Shown here: piece by piece, positions 34,636 through 46,703 of the stretch
Layout of the letters: the number at the start of each line of letters is the position of its first letter
Position numbering within the stretch: position 1 is the stretch's first letter
Origin: Gaeumannomyces sp. JS-464
Lineage: Eukaryota > Ascomycota > Sordariomycetes > Magnaporthales > Magnaporthaceae
Length of the DNA stretch: 64,000 nt
NCBI GenBank assembly: GCA_002197995.1
Contig: NGZR01000005.1
Location: forward strand, 2,108,001-2,172,000
Direction of reading: 5' to 3'
Notes under the pieces: model-generated
Database searches by the model: none
The model's input: only the letters and a program-made list of their open reading frames with translations
Told to the model about the DNA's origin: nothing
Translations under genes and position numbers: made by a program

Positions 34636-36335
34636 TTATGTGCTCCTTCGCGAGCCGCACACGCCGCAGATACCACAATCACCGGCGTTGACATAGCCAC
34701 TGTCCGCACATGTGTCGCTGCTGCATCTCCATGCCCTCTTATCCTTTGCTGGATCGAGCACGTTGGAGCAGACACCGCAGCAAAGCGCAAAAGTCCCGTT
34801 GACAAATGAGCAGACAGTACACACCCCATGGTTGCTGCGGGGCTGGGCAGCGCTTCCCACAGAAGGTGCCGAAGGGGCGGGCGTCTCGAGCGAGGTGCTT
34901 GAGGAGAGATCCTGGCCTTGGTTGCGCCAGTGTAGCGGTATCGGAAATGGGCTGGTTACCCGTCGCCGCCTTCGGCTCCTTGGTCGCAGGAAGCGGGGCC
35001 ATCTCGGGTGTTGCTTTTTTGTGTTTCGTATCTGTCTTTGTTGGTGTCGGACCGGCAGGTTTCGCAAGGACCTCCACGGGAGGGTTGTTGCGCCGAGCAA
35101 CCGTTTGCCCAAAGGATGACCTGAGCTCGGCCAACTCTTGTTTGGCTTCCTCGTCGTCAGGATTCTCGTCTTCGCACACCTTGACCATGCCGCGGCCCTT
35201 GCCGTCGCGCATCGTCTTTCCGTCAATATCCACGGCGTCTGGCAGACCGGGCTCCGTCTTGATTTCGTGGTAATCCCCTTCCTCTTCATCTTCCGTTTCC
35301 GATTCCGTAGCGGTAGGGATTTCCTCCTCTTTGACCCTGACAGTGCTCACCGGTTCAGACGCAGCCGAAACGTCGGCTTCAATCTTCACCTTAGCGGCCC
35401 TTTCCATGTCAGCCTCAATTTTCACACTAGAAATCTCCTCCTCATCAGGCTCGCTCTTTGGCTTGAACTCCAGCTTCGGCTGCTTTTGCTGGCCAAACCG
35501 AGCCAGGGCTGCCGCGGCACGTAGCTCTCTGCCCCTCTTGCTCCCAGCCACGCGAGGCTTCGCGGCCGTCCTCTTGCCCTTCTCCAGCTCCGCCTTGACC
35601 ACTTGATCCTCGCCCAGCGCGACCCCGTTTGCCCCAAACTTCTTAAGAATGCGGCGTTCTTTGCGCTCCTGGTATGAGAGCTCCGGCTGCCTGGCTTTCC
35701 TCTTGCCGCGCCTCCGCGACCTGTACGTACGTGCCGCCGCACAAATGTTCCGGCAGCGGCTCGTCAGGCATGACGGTGTTGGCTTCCCAGGAGCCCGTGG
35801 TCAGGAGCGTCCCCCGACCCCAGATGCCTTCGCCTGTGTAGCCGCGGGCCCAGAGCTGGCGGACCTGTTCGGCGTACTGGTTCCTGACGGCCCAGAAGGC
35901 GCGCGAGTGGTTCATCTGCTTGCAATGGGCGAGCTCATGCATCATGACCATCTGCACGTACTCGAACGGCAGCCAGCGGCCTGTGAAGCGGGCCTTGAGA
36001 ACCAGCTGAATGACCTCGCCAGCATTGAAGTTCCGGCCGACAAACTCGGCATTGGGCTCGTACTCCTCCAGCGACATGACCGAGATGCCAATGCTCCTTC
36101 ATGATCGGGACTGAAGTGGGAAGGCCGCTGTTGGTCAATGCCGATGCCGACTAAATAAGGGATATGGCAGGACAAGGCAGGCAGCATGGGATGGCAGCTT
36201 ACGACATTGAGCCGCAATCCGCTCCAGGAAGTCCTGGGCGGTGGCTTCATCCGGTCCCTTCAGGGGTTTGATAAAGATGATATTGGGGTTGGGCTGCGAT
36301 CGCCTCGCATTGAGGCGCTGGATGCCAATTGGCAT
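34636..36335 (-). CDS. wss1: Wss1/SPRTN-like DNA-dependent metalloprotease (WLM domain), three frame breaks
   Basis: Exons 36335-36203 and 36110-34636 on the minus strand; about 533 aa after correction. The WLM domain starts MPIGIQRLNARRSQPNPN and contains LEEYEPN, GRNFNAGEVIQLVL and the zinc site HELAHCKQMNH (H102, E103, H106, H112). It ends near GGTY-RSRRRGKRKARQ. The middle is acidic and Lys-rich, with repeated VKIEAD-like motifs that may be SUMO-interaction or SUMO-attachment sites. The C-terminus has a RanBP2-type CX2CX10CX2C finger and a second Cys-rich knuckle. The family cleaves DNA-protein crosslinks. The sequence has one base too many at about 36090, a GTAC tandem duplication at about 35721-35732 and one base too many at about 34917-34922. 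All three sit between conserved blocks. Confidence 0.9.
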
Positions 36336-37074
36336 GTTCCTGGGTGATTGTTTGCGGGCAGTATTGTGCGAGAGATGGAAACTACGTGCTCTAATAATAA
36401 AACAACATCGGCGTAAGTTGGGTTTGGTGGCAAAGAGCAGTTGAGGTGAGTTCTGTCGGAATTCCGAAGACGTGACCGACGCGACTTGGGGGCAATGTGG
36501 GGCAATTTTGGGAACGCTGGCGCCACGAAGTCAGCTGACTCTTCTTCATGTGAGTAAGATCAAACGTCCCAAAAAAAAAAAAAAAAAAAAAAAAAAAAGC
36601 GCACGAGGCTGTATGTGTGCCAAAGTGCTGACCACCAGTTGACGATTGTGCCGCACGGGCCGGCCGGCTGGGCTGGTGAAACGGTCCGGCCCTGCAGGTC
36701 AGGCCTTCAATTGTAACCACGCTATTTAGTGCGCTGTTTGGGCTGGCGAGGAGCTGGCCCTGGGTGGCTTCAGTTCGGCGTGTCCCTGCCCTGTTCTGGA
36801 CCAGATGGCGCGCGACATCCGCCATAATATCAATTGATGTCTTTCACCAAGCACGGTGCAGCGCAAACACGCAAAAGTCGGACGGCGTATCTGTTCCAGA
36901 AATTACAGCAGCATCGATTGCTACGTCGGTAGGTGCCTTGTCTGTCGGCAATTGTTCAGTCATGGAAGCCGCAGACCTATTATCCTCAGGCCGTCCCAGT
37001 GTCAAACAGCCAATGGTGGTGTTTCCGGTCATCCTTTCCCTACGTAGACGCCGTCCTGTTTTTGCCTAGTCCCT
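36336..37074. other. intergenic region with a 28-base A run
   Basis: Upstream of wss1 (-) and 3' of the small mitochondrial gene (-). A 28-base A run lies at 36571-36598. No ORF with protein-like features. Confidence 0.4.
36571..36598. repeat. poly(A) tract of 28 bases
   Basis: Uninterrupted plus-strand A run, equal in length to the one at 17739. The flanks of the two are different, so they are not copies of one element. Confidence 0.85.
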
Positions 37075-37730
37075 CTATTTCCTTTTCCGTTCCGAAGCCT
37101 CTATCCGTTCCTCTAGATTTGTCAAGTAGGTGCTCAATCGCTGAACCGAAGCTTGCAGATTCTAGAAAACCAGGCGTGTATGTGCGTTAGCTCGCATCGA
37201 TCTTCAACGGCGGCACCGTTTCGGACTTGACGGTGACGTGAGGTGGGAGGGGGAGGGGGGAGTTCGAGATTGGACTTGTCTCGAAGCCGGAGTAATTACG
37301 ATGACGTGTCTATGGGTGCCATGCAATGTGGTTTTCGATGCCAAGATGAAAGAGGAAAGCGTTTTAGATGCAATAACGCACGTAGATATCCTCAGTCAGC
37401 AGATCGTTGGAGGCCTTGTACTCCTGCAGGACGTAGTAGTATACACCACTGCCGGCCAGCGTCGTACCCAGGAGGAATCCGAAGAGGCTAGGCGTTGCGT
37501 GTCATATGTTAGCGAGAGAGCCAAAGAGCGAGAGAAGCGGGCGCGTAAGGGCGACCGAGTAGGACAGCCACTCACCCTCCGCGAAAGGCGCCGACGGGCT
37601 TCCGGGCTGGCAGCGGGACAGCGCCAGCATCAAATCGCCGCGAGGTCGTCTGGAAGGTACGGCCGCTGCGGAAGGCAGCCGAAGCCTGAGCCAGCGCGCG
37701 CGCGCCGGGGGAGAAGATTCTCGATGACAT
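37075..37730 (-). CDS. small predicted mitochondrial single-pass membrane protein, conserved in fungi, function unknown
   Basis: Three exons on the minus strand: 37730-37576, 37487-37382 and 37161-37075. Introns are GTGAGT...CTAG and GTGCGT...CTAG, and phases close to 115 aa. Residues 1-50 are an Arg/Ser/Ala-rich presequence without acidic residues until about 36. Then FRGGLFGFLLGTTLAGSGVYYYVL forms one membrane span (about 52-70), followed by QEYKASNDLLTEDIY and a short coiled coil (LQASVQRLSTYLTNLEERI) ending in Lys/Arg. I recall this arrangement as a conserved hypothetical of filamentous ascomycetes. No longest-frame ORF covers it, because the exons are 155, 106 and 87 nt. It sits tail-to-head between wss1 and pdi1. 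Confidence 0.85.
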
Positions 37731-38281
37731 GGTCGGATAGATTTTGGCTGGCAGAAAATGGAATGGGGAGTCGTGAAAGATGGGCGCGCTCGTGCGAGGA
37801 AAGTTTGTTGTTTTCTGGGGTGATCGACGGGATCGTGGAGAAGGGACAGGGGGACGCCCCTGGGCAGCGAGTGCGCTAACGCAAGGAAATCCCTAGCTGG
37901 GGATGGCGCGACCTCTCGGGCGGTCTGCGCTGGCAGAACTACAGCCCGCAGATTGGTAGAGGGGGGGGGGGGGGAATGCGGAGCTCAGACGGCCCCTGCC
38001 AAGACTCGCGGCTCCCGTCAGCTTCGAGAGATGCGTATGGCCACGCTGGCATAGCGAACCCGACGGACCCTGTGCATGCAGCCTTCGTCTCGAGGCGACC
38101 GAAGCATGCTGCATCAGCTCACAGACATCTAATTACGCATCTTCCTCAGACGGCCAGTGCTTTATAAAGTCAATTGATTGCAGAAATGTCCATTCTCGTT
38201 AACCTAGTCCCTGGTATTTTTTTTACATGAGAAAAATCGCGTGCCCCCTTGTGAGAAAAAGAATACGGAAAGCCATATCAT
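37731..38281. other. intergenic region, PDI to small mitochondrial gene
   Basis: Promoter of the small mitochondrial gene (-) and 3' UTR of pdi1 (-). Contains a 14-base G run at 37961-37974. No coding signal. Confidence 0.4.
37961..37974. repeat. poly(G) run of 14
   Basis: Uninterrupted G run on the plus strand, about 230 bp upstream of the small mitochondrial gene's ATG. The length may be miscounted given the homopolymer problems elsewhere. Confidence 0.7.
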
Positions 38282-39989
38282 TTAGAGTTCGTCATGGGCA
38301 TTGGTCTCCTTCTCGGCCGCAGTCTCGGTCGAGGTGGACTCGGCCTTGTCCGTGGCAGCCTGGGCGACCGGGGTCTCCTTCTCAGCCGCAACAGCGACCT
38401 CGGCCTTGTACTTGCCGTTCTCCTTGATGAAGGTGATGAGGTCCTCAACGGTGCGCGAGCCACTGTAGGTGGCGGGCTCGCTCTTCTTGCCGGCGGCGAA
38501 GAGCTTGATGGTGGGGAAGCCCTGGATCTCATCCGGGACATCGTTGGCGGTAGCGTCAACCTTGGCGATGACGACCTTGTCCTTGAACTCGCTCTTGGCG
38601 AACATCTCACCGAGCTCCTCGTACTTGGGAGCCAGGGCCTTGCAGTGTCCGCACCACGGGGCGTAGAACTCAACCAGGACATCCTTGGTGTCATCGAGAA
38701 CAATCTGGTCGTAGTTCTTGGCGACAATCACCTTGACGGGGCCGTCGTTGCTCTCGGGGATGGGCTCAGACTTGATGCTGGGCTCAATCTTGCCGGCAAC
38801 GAAGTCCTCAACAAACTTGGAGATGGCGTCGTGGGTAATCTCCTTCTCCTGATCGTAGGGGAACTTGGTGTTCTTGTTGGTCTCCTGGATAGCAAAGGCC
38901 GGGAACTTGTCGACCTTCAGGTTGAGGTTGCCAGCATGAGCGCCAAAGGCCTTGGCGTCGATAGTGGCAAAGTTGATGGCACCCCGGTGCTTCTCGGCGA
39001 TGGGCCTGATGGCGTCGCTGAGCGTCTTGCGCTCCTCCTCGGTCTCGGCGAAGATGTACGCCAGGGGAATGCCGGCTGACATGTAGTCGGAGTAGGTCTC
39101 GGGGCCAACCTCGCCGATCAGGGGGGTGGCCGCGGTCTTGGCGAACTTCTCAATAGCCTCAACGTCGAACTTCTCCTTGAAGACAGCCTTGCCCTCGTCG
39201 AAGGACTTGTAGACAACAATGGCGGGAGCAGTGACGCCCTCGGCCTCAGCCAGGGCGGCATCGTTGCTGGCACCGAAGGGGTAGTTGTCGCGCAGCTTCT
39301 CGGCAGCCTTGGTGAAGGTCTCGTTTGAGGCCTTGTCATCAGCCGTGATGTAGGCAACGAGAACAACCTTGTCGGCCTTCTTGAAGTCCTCAAGTGAGTC
39401 CTTGGTGAGGACTGACACAGCTGGGAGCGACTGCTTGACCATGTACGACGTGATGCTAGAGGGCGGAGGCGACCAAAGTCAGATTTTATTCTTTCTGGCG
39501 ACTTGCATGGGTGGCAAGAAGAGGGCAGAGAAACTTACGCAGCAGCCTTCCTCTGGCCCTTGTAGGGAGCAACGTTGTCGGCACCGCGGAAGACCTTCAG
39601 GGTCGGGTAGCCCTCAACGCCGTGTTTTTGGCACAGGTCCGCCTCCTCTGTGCAGTCGACCTTGATGAGCTTGATGTCCTTCTCCTTGAGAGAGGTGGCA
39701 GCCTCCTCGTACTCGGGCGCAAGGGCCTTGCAGTGGCCGCTGTCAAGTGAGAGAAGCTGGGGTCAGCGCACGGAACACAAAGCGCGGGGGTCGAGACAGA
39801 CATGACGGCAGCAGGTCGCATTGGAGGGGCAGGAACTCACCACCACGGAGCGAAGAACTCGGCCAGAACCAGGTCGTTGCTCTTGATGAAGTCGTCGAAG
39901 GTGTCGGTCTTGAGCTGGACGACGTCAGAGGCCGACACAGCGGTGGCGGCGGCCAGAAGGCCGAGGGCCAGGCTCCTAGCGGTGGGCAT
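38282..39989 (-). CDS. pdi1: protein disulfide isomerase, ER lumen
   Basis: Three exons on the minus strand: 39989-39841, 39739-39539 and 39455-38282; phases close to 507 aa, the usual length. A signal peptide is seen at 1-20 ([14 protein letters not shown]). The a domain has WCGHC, with cysteines 50 and 53 created across the first splice junction. The b and b' domains follow, then the a' domain with a second CGHC (385-388). An acidic Ala/Glu-rich tail ends in the ER-retention signal HDEL. The enzyme forms and rearranges disulfides in secretory proteins. The first intron falls inside the first active-site codon. A TATAAA word lies about 180 bp upstream of the ATG. Confidence 0.97.
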
Positions 39990-40167
39990 GTTGCACAGAG
40001 GACAGGGCGGCTTGTTGCGCAGTCTGTTCAACAATTATCAAAATTATTGAGGGGCGAGGCACAAGGTTCTGCCAGAGAAAGTCGTGCTGTGCGACTGCGA
40101 ATGGGGTTCTTGAGATTGGGGGATGGGAGGAGGGAAAACTGAATTGGATGCTTGACGTTGCGTTGCC

Positions 40168-40173
40168 TTTATA
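40168..40173 (-). promoter_or_regulatory. candidate TATA box of pdi1
   Basis: TATAAA on the minus strand, about 180 bp upstream of the pdi1 ATG at 39989. A TATA element suits a strongly and inducibly expressed ER chaperone gene. No clear unfolded-protein-response element was recognised nearby. Confidence 0.4.
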
Positions 40174-40800
40174 AACAAGCGTGTCCGTCTGGAAGATGGG
40201 ACGAATCCGGCAGCAGTTTAAGAACACCTGTCTTTTTTTCAGGGAGCAGGAGGTGCAGCTCGCCCACACAGCCCCACGCCTGGTTCGGGTTTTAGAGGGG
40301 GTTGAACTCGCGGAAGGCGCAGGAGCTGGGTGGATGCATGGGTGCAGCCAGGGAGTGGGTCCAGGTGCGGGTGGGAGGAGGTACCTCCCCGCCATTCCGC
40401 CCGCCTGGCGGGGCTTGTTCCTGCCACCACACTGTGTCTACGAAGTGATTTGACAGCCGCACGCGTTAGGTGGCGGCTTGCATGGCCCGGCTGTATTTGG
40501 CACCAGCAATTATTTTCTCCCTTCAGAGTGCTGGAATCGACCTGCCCGGGCCAGGCACGCGTCTCTGACGCTCCTTCTCCCTGGTCTAGGACAAGGAAAG
40601 CTCAATTGGGGCTCCGGCGATAGATGCCAGACGTCTGGGGCCTACCCCGCTTGCTTACTTGCAATCAGGGACGCCCTCCTCGTCAATCGCTGGGCAATTA
40701 GAAATCAACTGGGCCAGTGGACTCCATGGCGCCCAAATAAAAACATCACTACTAATCACACTGATTGGAATGTACACCTTTGCCCGAACTTACCCTGTAG

Positions 40801-40910
40801 GTCTCCTTTCCTATTTCATGTTTTCTTTCCTATTTCCTGTTTTCTTTCCTATTTCCTATTTCTTTTCTTATTTCTTATTTCTGTTTCCTATTAATTTCCT
40901 ATTTCTTAAA
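40801..40910 (+). repeat. degenerate TTTCCTATTTC tandem repeat
   Basis: Roughly eight imperfect copies of TTTCCTATTTC-like units, pyrimidine-rich on the plus strand, followed by a C run near 40912-40920. It lies in the empty region upstream of pdi1. Confidence 0.7.
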
Positions 40911-43372
40911 TTCCCCCCCCCTTCTTCTTCTCTTTTTCTCTCCGCTGTTCTAAACTTCCCGGTTATGCAGTTTGTACAGAGTGCACCTTTTATTTGGGGA
41001 TCGTGCCGCCACCCGACCACCCTTGGATCATTCCGGCGGCTAGCCAGTCGAGGTAGCACGCAGCTAATCCTCCTGCATGCTGCTGGATCGCCACAAGGCC
41101 CGCTGTCCCACCGCAACTCGGCGGGTGCTGCACCCTCTTACTCTCAGGCATAGACTACAGCCTCACAGAGACTCGTGGTCCCATGCGGGGCGGCATGTGT
41201 GCTTTGGACTCCATTTAGCGTGGACGCGATATGACGGGCACCAAGTGTAGAAAAATCAGTTTTCAAGAGGAAAACGGAACGTGGATTCAGAGGTAAATTT
41301 GGATGGAAGTGACTTAGAGTATAAGCCACAACCCCATGGTATCCGGTCGTTTCCTACTGCCTTGTGCACGGCGGGGACCCTCGCTCGACTCAATGGTCCT
41401 TCTTGTTTAGGTGGCCTTGTAAGCGAGCTGGGACACAATCCAACGTCAGAAAAAAAGACCACCAACTCTTTCATCTTTAGAGGGGCCAGGTGGCCTTCTC
41501 TTTGTGAGTAGCACATCAGATTGTCTGCTGCTGCGGTGGGGTTATCAGGGGTTATCCTCTCCTCCCAGATCTCCGCCCGCCCAGAGCGGCTGGCGGCGGC
41601 ACCAACCACCGAAGTACCCATACTTAGCGTGTTAGCTCCGCGACCATAAGCGGTAAGGACTGCATTAGGCAAAGAGCATTGAGAGGTCTGACGGATACGA
41701 CGGCGCAACTCTGAAAGGCCAGATCTCCCACTTTTGCAGAGAGCTGAGCTGACGGGCTCGTAGCAAGGCGCGTCCTGCGCAGATGGGAGTTCCGTGATTG
41801 ACCAACCAATCCATACCGCGGGAGCTTTACCCGTGCCGCATGAGATATTTGAGACGGCGAGGCTCGGCTAAGAAGACCACCTTTCTCATCCGCTACCTCC
41901 AACCTGCACAACCTGATAACGAGAGTGGCGCCGACCCTGCTTCTAATAAAAGCTACGGCCGGCCAGGACAGGGGAGCAGAACCCCACCGCGGCCAGAGGT
42001 CCCATGAACATACCTGACCCCTCGTTGTCAGTTGGTCGCGATAAATAAGAAAGGGTGTAAATAAAAAATTAAAAAAAGCGAGGCATCCTCCGCAGCTCGG
42101 AGTGCTTCGATGCAATATTTCTGGGTACAGTACCGCCACAGCACATTGTTGGCGCACCAATAACAAGAATTACCCGAGGCCAGGCCAGCAGAGCTCACGT
42201 TCTAAACCAAGCACAGCCTCAGAGGCAGCGTGGCTACCATCCATCTTGACAACGCACGAACAGTAAGCGGGCCCACTTGGGTGCTTGCTGCTCCGGCCCG
42301 TTCCCCAGAGTGCCGGTCTCCCGGTCACATTTCCACCTCAAATCGGAAGGAACACGGGGCTCGGCTCGGTGCTGGTCGGGTCAAGAGTGCCTGCCGCCAG
42401 AAACTGCCAACCCAACCCCTTGGGACAGACATGGTCCTTGCGCTGGCTTGTGTCACCGATATGAGGAACTGAAGGCAGCACAGTCGCTGCTGATTCGTGT
42501 GGAATCGGTCATGATGCTAAAGGTCTCCCACCCAGTATGGATAGCTCAACCCGGCTTTGACGTCCCGTCTGGCGGGCGCTCTCCCTCTCTCGAATCACCC
42601 TTTTCGAGCATGGTTTGAACAAGGGATAGGAAGGACGGACGCGGGCAGGCGATCCGTGCGTTCCTCGCCACGATGAAAACTCAGGGGCATCCAGTGTGTG
42701 AAGCCAGTGCCGTTGGTTGTACCCATATTTCCCGCGAGTGCCCGTACGGGCAATGGTTCACAGGGGCGAACCGCTGGTTCCTTCCGTTTTCGTGGGACCA
42801 ATGAGTTATTCCGACGCTGCTGCGTCAAGTCGAGCCTTCCGCGCGGGAACTTTTGAGAGAACCTGAGCAGTGCTGAGAACCCACAGGCGGTCGTTTCCCG
42901 CTGCCGTCCGTGGCACCTTCTGGTGTATAGAGCGGTGGCTCCATCACTGGCCTGAGATGATCGATGTGGCACCTCGGCTGGTAGGTGGCAGGCACATACA
43001 CATGGGGTGAGAAGGCCCAATTTGCGCACCGCGACGACTTCCACCGAGACTCGTGCAGTCCGTCATTTCCCAGCCGTTGCCCCTCTGCCAAAGCCTTCCA
43101 TTCAAGCCTACCGAAGAACAGCGCGCTCTCCTCCCACTCTCCATCTCCTGCTTTCTATCTCGTGTCCCCGGTCCGCAAGCAGTCTTTCACTTTGCTTGCC
43201 TCACCCCGATAATCTTATTCGCAGCGGGAGCCCGAGTCACAGGCTGCAGCTCACCTTTTGGTTTCCATTTAGGTGCGGTACCCTGGTAGACATCAGATGT
43301 CCGCTTCTCGGGCTGCTCAACTCCTCGGAGACGAGCGGTCAGGCCTGTGTTCCCTCCTCGTCCCCTGTTCCA

Positions 43373-46300
43373 ATGGAAAACCCGCGTACGACGCGACCAG
43401 CTGCCAGCAATGGGTCCCTGAACGCCGCATATAACGCCCAGGCCCGTCTCGGCTCGCTTTCGTCGGCCGAGTCGCGCCGCCACCTGCGCAGCGTCCACGA
43501 GAGTGCCACTCTGCTGCCTTCGCCTGGCCCGCTCGAGAGCATGCTCAAGACAACCCGAGACGGGGGACATCGGCGTCTTCTCCATCCGTCCCATCGCTTC
43601 GTCCGCCACATTCAACCAACGGCCGCGCGAGCGTTCGGCCTGCTGGGACGACACGCCCCGCCCCAGGAGGCGCTCTGAATCTGGGGACTACCGTCGCCAT
43701 GCGCCATCTCGAACCCACGTCCAGGATGACCGCAGGCGTCTGCCCTCGTACCGGGACGCCGCGTCGGACATCATCTCCATGTACGAGCCCGAGAGCCAGC
43801 AGTCAGTCCACAGTTTCCTGTCGCCGCCGTTCGACGACCAGGGCCTTCGCTCCTACTCCATGACCAGCTACGGCTCCAAGACGTACAGCCAAAGGCCTCC
43901 CGCGCGACACCATCATGCAGGGACCATGCCTCCCTTTCTGCAGAGGCCCCGCTCGCCCTATCCGTATCCTACCAGGCTCAAGCGCCCAGGTGTCCGGCCT
44001 TCGTCGCCTGCCCTCACCGAGAACGGGAGCGTTGACTACAGCAGGATGATTGGGATCGATCGTGTTTCTCATGTGAGAGTTCTCCCACGTTCCGTTGCAG
44101 TCGCAAGAGTGTTGGATGCTTCTGTAGTTTTGACTTCGTCCAGTATCTGACTTCTGCGATCTAGAGAACCGACCACCACCGAGTCTTGAGGCCGCAGCAA
44201 GCGTACGGACAAGGCAGTCGCCGGGGCCCTCCTCCGTCACTGAGGCCCGAGGCAGCCCGGTCGATGACGTCATACTCCAGCCATGGCTCTTATCGGTCTC
44301 AGCGGACTTCGTCTTCCACAGGACCTGACTACCGTGGCCGCTACCACCATCCTCGTCCGGCCCACCCCTGGGCTATGCAATCTACCGAGGCCACTGATTA
44401 TGGCCCTCACGACATGAAGTTCAGGAATTCAAGCTTTGGATCCATCATCGACAAGTACCAGTATTCTTCGCCTGCAGCCGCTCACCCGCCAGATCCGAAC
44501 GCTCCTTCGCGTCCGTTCTATTATGACTATTCCGAAGACTTCGATAGTGAGAGACATGACTACGGCACCCTCAGGACCCGAAGCCCACTCGTTCCTGTAT
44601 CGGCCCACGTTGCGAACCCTCGTCAATCTCCTGCTCTAACTGACAGTTGGCGGAGTCGGTCCAAGATCCGTCATGTCCCTTCGCCTAGCGGCTTCTCGAC
44701 CCCTCGGACTGATGACGGCGGCGAGAACGACATTGACCACTACGGGAGGCTTGGCTCCGAGTATGTCCCTGTTGTGCCTACCTCCACTCCTATTCAGGTT
44801 GAGGCCCTACCGTCCAAACCGCACTTCAACCCGGAGTCAGTCATCGAGATCCTTGTCTCTGAGAATAAGCAGCGGCCGGACAGCGAGTTATCTTCGTCAC
44901 CGCGCAAGGAGCAAGCGGGCTATGGTTATTCGCGATCCAGTCATCAACAAGCCGATAACAGAACCCCGGATCCAGAGAGGAGACAGTCAGCGCCAAGCAC
45001 TGGTCGGAACGAGGGGGGTGGCCAAGATCTGCGTTCTCCTCACACATTTTCTGGTCGCTTATCCCCAGCTGCTACCTCAAGCGCCGCCCAGGCGACAGAC
45101 TCAACCGAGTCTTCCGAAAATGCGGCAACTCCTGCGTGTGTGACTATGAACACGTACCGTGACTCCGACACTACCGTCTCAGGGCGTATCTCTAGCTGGG
45201 TGCCATCCGACCATGAGATGGCGCATCGATCCTCGGACACGATGGCCTGCTCTCAACCTGTCAAATCACGATGCCTCGCGAATAGTGTGAGGTCAGCCCA
45301 CAGAGTCCGGACATCAGATATGATGAGGGATCATCTGTCCACGATCTTCTTTGATGGATCCGAGCCTGAAGCTGGTGCTGCTTTCGGGTATGATAGACCG
45401 CACGGCGGCAGCAACCCCCGGGACCACCAGCGATCACTGGGGCGTCACCGTCGTGAGAACTACGGCCTGCTGAGATATGACCGGGTCAACGGGAGAGTGG
45501 AGCGCAGTTCGGTGTCTGTCGAGATATCACCTGCTCGGAGCGAGACACCAATGTTGGCTCCGAAGCCCATCTCTCCGGCAAAGGAGCTTCGAGTGAGAAA
45601 CAGCATCCCGCAACTTATCAAGGCCCTGCCAGCTCTACCCGGCGACCGTTCCCCATTGGCGAACTCCAGCATCGAGTTATCCGGAGAGGATTCCGACGAG
45701 GATGGACGCTCTACGGTGCAGATACTCAGCATCTCCACTCCGCGGTCGAAGAAGGAAGGATCAGTTGTTCTGGACCCGGAGACCCGTATGCACCAGATAG
45801 ACGAAGAGACCGAGCTCCAGCCCAAAATCTCCAAGCTCAAGCTGCGTGTTTCAAGCCCAGCGTCGGGCTCACCACGGCAAGAGGATGGGGACTTTTCGCC
45901 TGGTTCACCCGATTCCTGCGAAGTCATGCCATCATCAAGCCTTGACGGAAACATGGCCAACATAAGGTCGACCAGGTGCAGGAAAATCAAGCTGAAGACC
46001 CCGAAAAATACCTCTGCCGGAGGTAGTACGGCCGAGACGGGGACTGTCAAGAGGGCTTCTATTATCGACAACGTCGGCAGTCATCTTGGAGACATCGGAA
46101 GGCCACAACTTGGTTCCCAGAACGTCATCTATCTCCAGCCTGAAGAAAACATCACCATATGACGTTGGCAAGCCCTTGCCGCTCGCTGAGCGGCATGGAC
46201 ATTCGCGACTTGAAGATACAGCTTCACTCCCCCCGAGCCCGAGTCCATGCCGTGCCGAGATTCGGGAGGTTGCTCGGGGTGTATCGTTGGAGATCAATCC

Positions 46301-46703
46301 CGTCGCGCCAGTGTTATCCAGCACTGAAACGGTTGTTTCTCCGGAACACGACGTCGGACTGTCTCCTGGTGCCGCTGACAATACGCAGAAGCAAGGACCA
46401 AGGAAGAGATTCTCCAGTATTCGAATACGGCTCACAGAGTCACTCTCGCGTCGTACTGGCCGCGAAGTCTCTGGGCAGGTCTCGGAGGGCGGCAGCGATC
46501 AAGGAGAGGGTAACAATGTTCGCAGAGCTGCGCTTGGGGCGCCGGACAGCCAGAGCGATCTATGCAAGGACAAACCCGTGCCCACGTCCAGGAAAAGCAG
46601 GCCGCGCAGCAAGAGCCGGGTCCGGAATAAGCTCTCGAAACTGGTCAAGGGGGCGAGACACGCAGTGAAGACTTACATACGCAAGCGCCACAGGGCAGGC
46701 TAG
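43373..46703 (+). CDS. large Ser/Arg/Pro-rich protein, uncharacterised (two frame breaks)
   Basis: Exons 43373-44072 and 44165-46703 (GTGAGA...CTAG), about 1078 aa after correction. It starts MENPRTTRPAASNGSLNAAY. A short segment that looks conserved, GDIGVFSIRPIASSATF, follows at about residue 65. The rest is disordered: Ser, Arg, Pro and Tyr-rich, with many phospho-type RSxS contexts and a strongly basic C-terminus (KARHAVKTYIRKRHR-like). No domain was recognised and no signal peptide or membrane span was seen. The frame has one base too many at the G run 43562-43566, which restores the GDIGVFSIRP segment when reduced. It changes again somewhere in about 46020-46085, where the exact site is unclear and a small intron is an alternative. 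Confidence 0.68.

Larger units (their letters stand above)
39990..43372. other. 3.4-kb divergent region without a supported gene
   Basis: Lies between pdi1 (-) and the Ser-rich gene (+). Near pdi1 it holds that gene's promoter. A degenerate TTCCTATTT repeat runs at about 40801-40910. The rest has only short frames without features; 41.6-42.2 kb minus and 42.6-43.0 kb minus were read and not supported. Confidence 0.4.
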
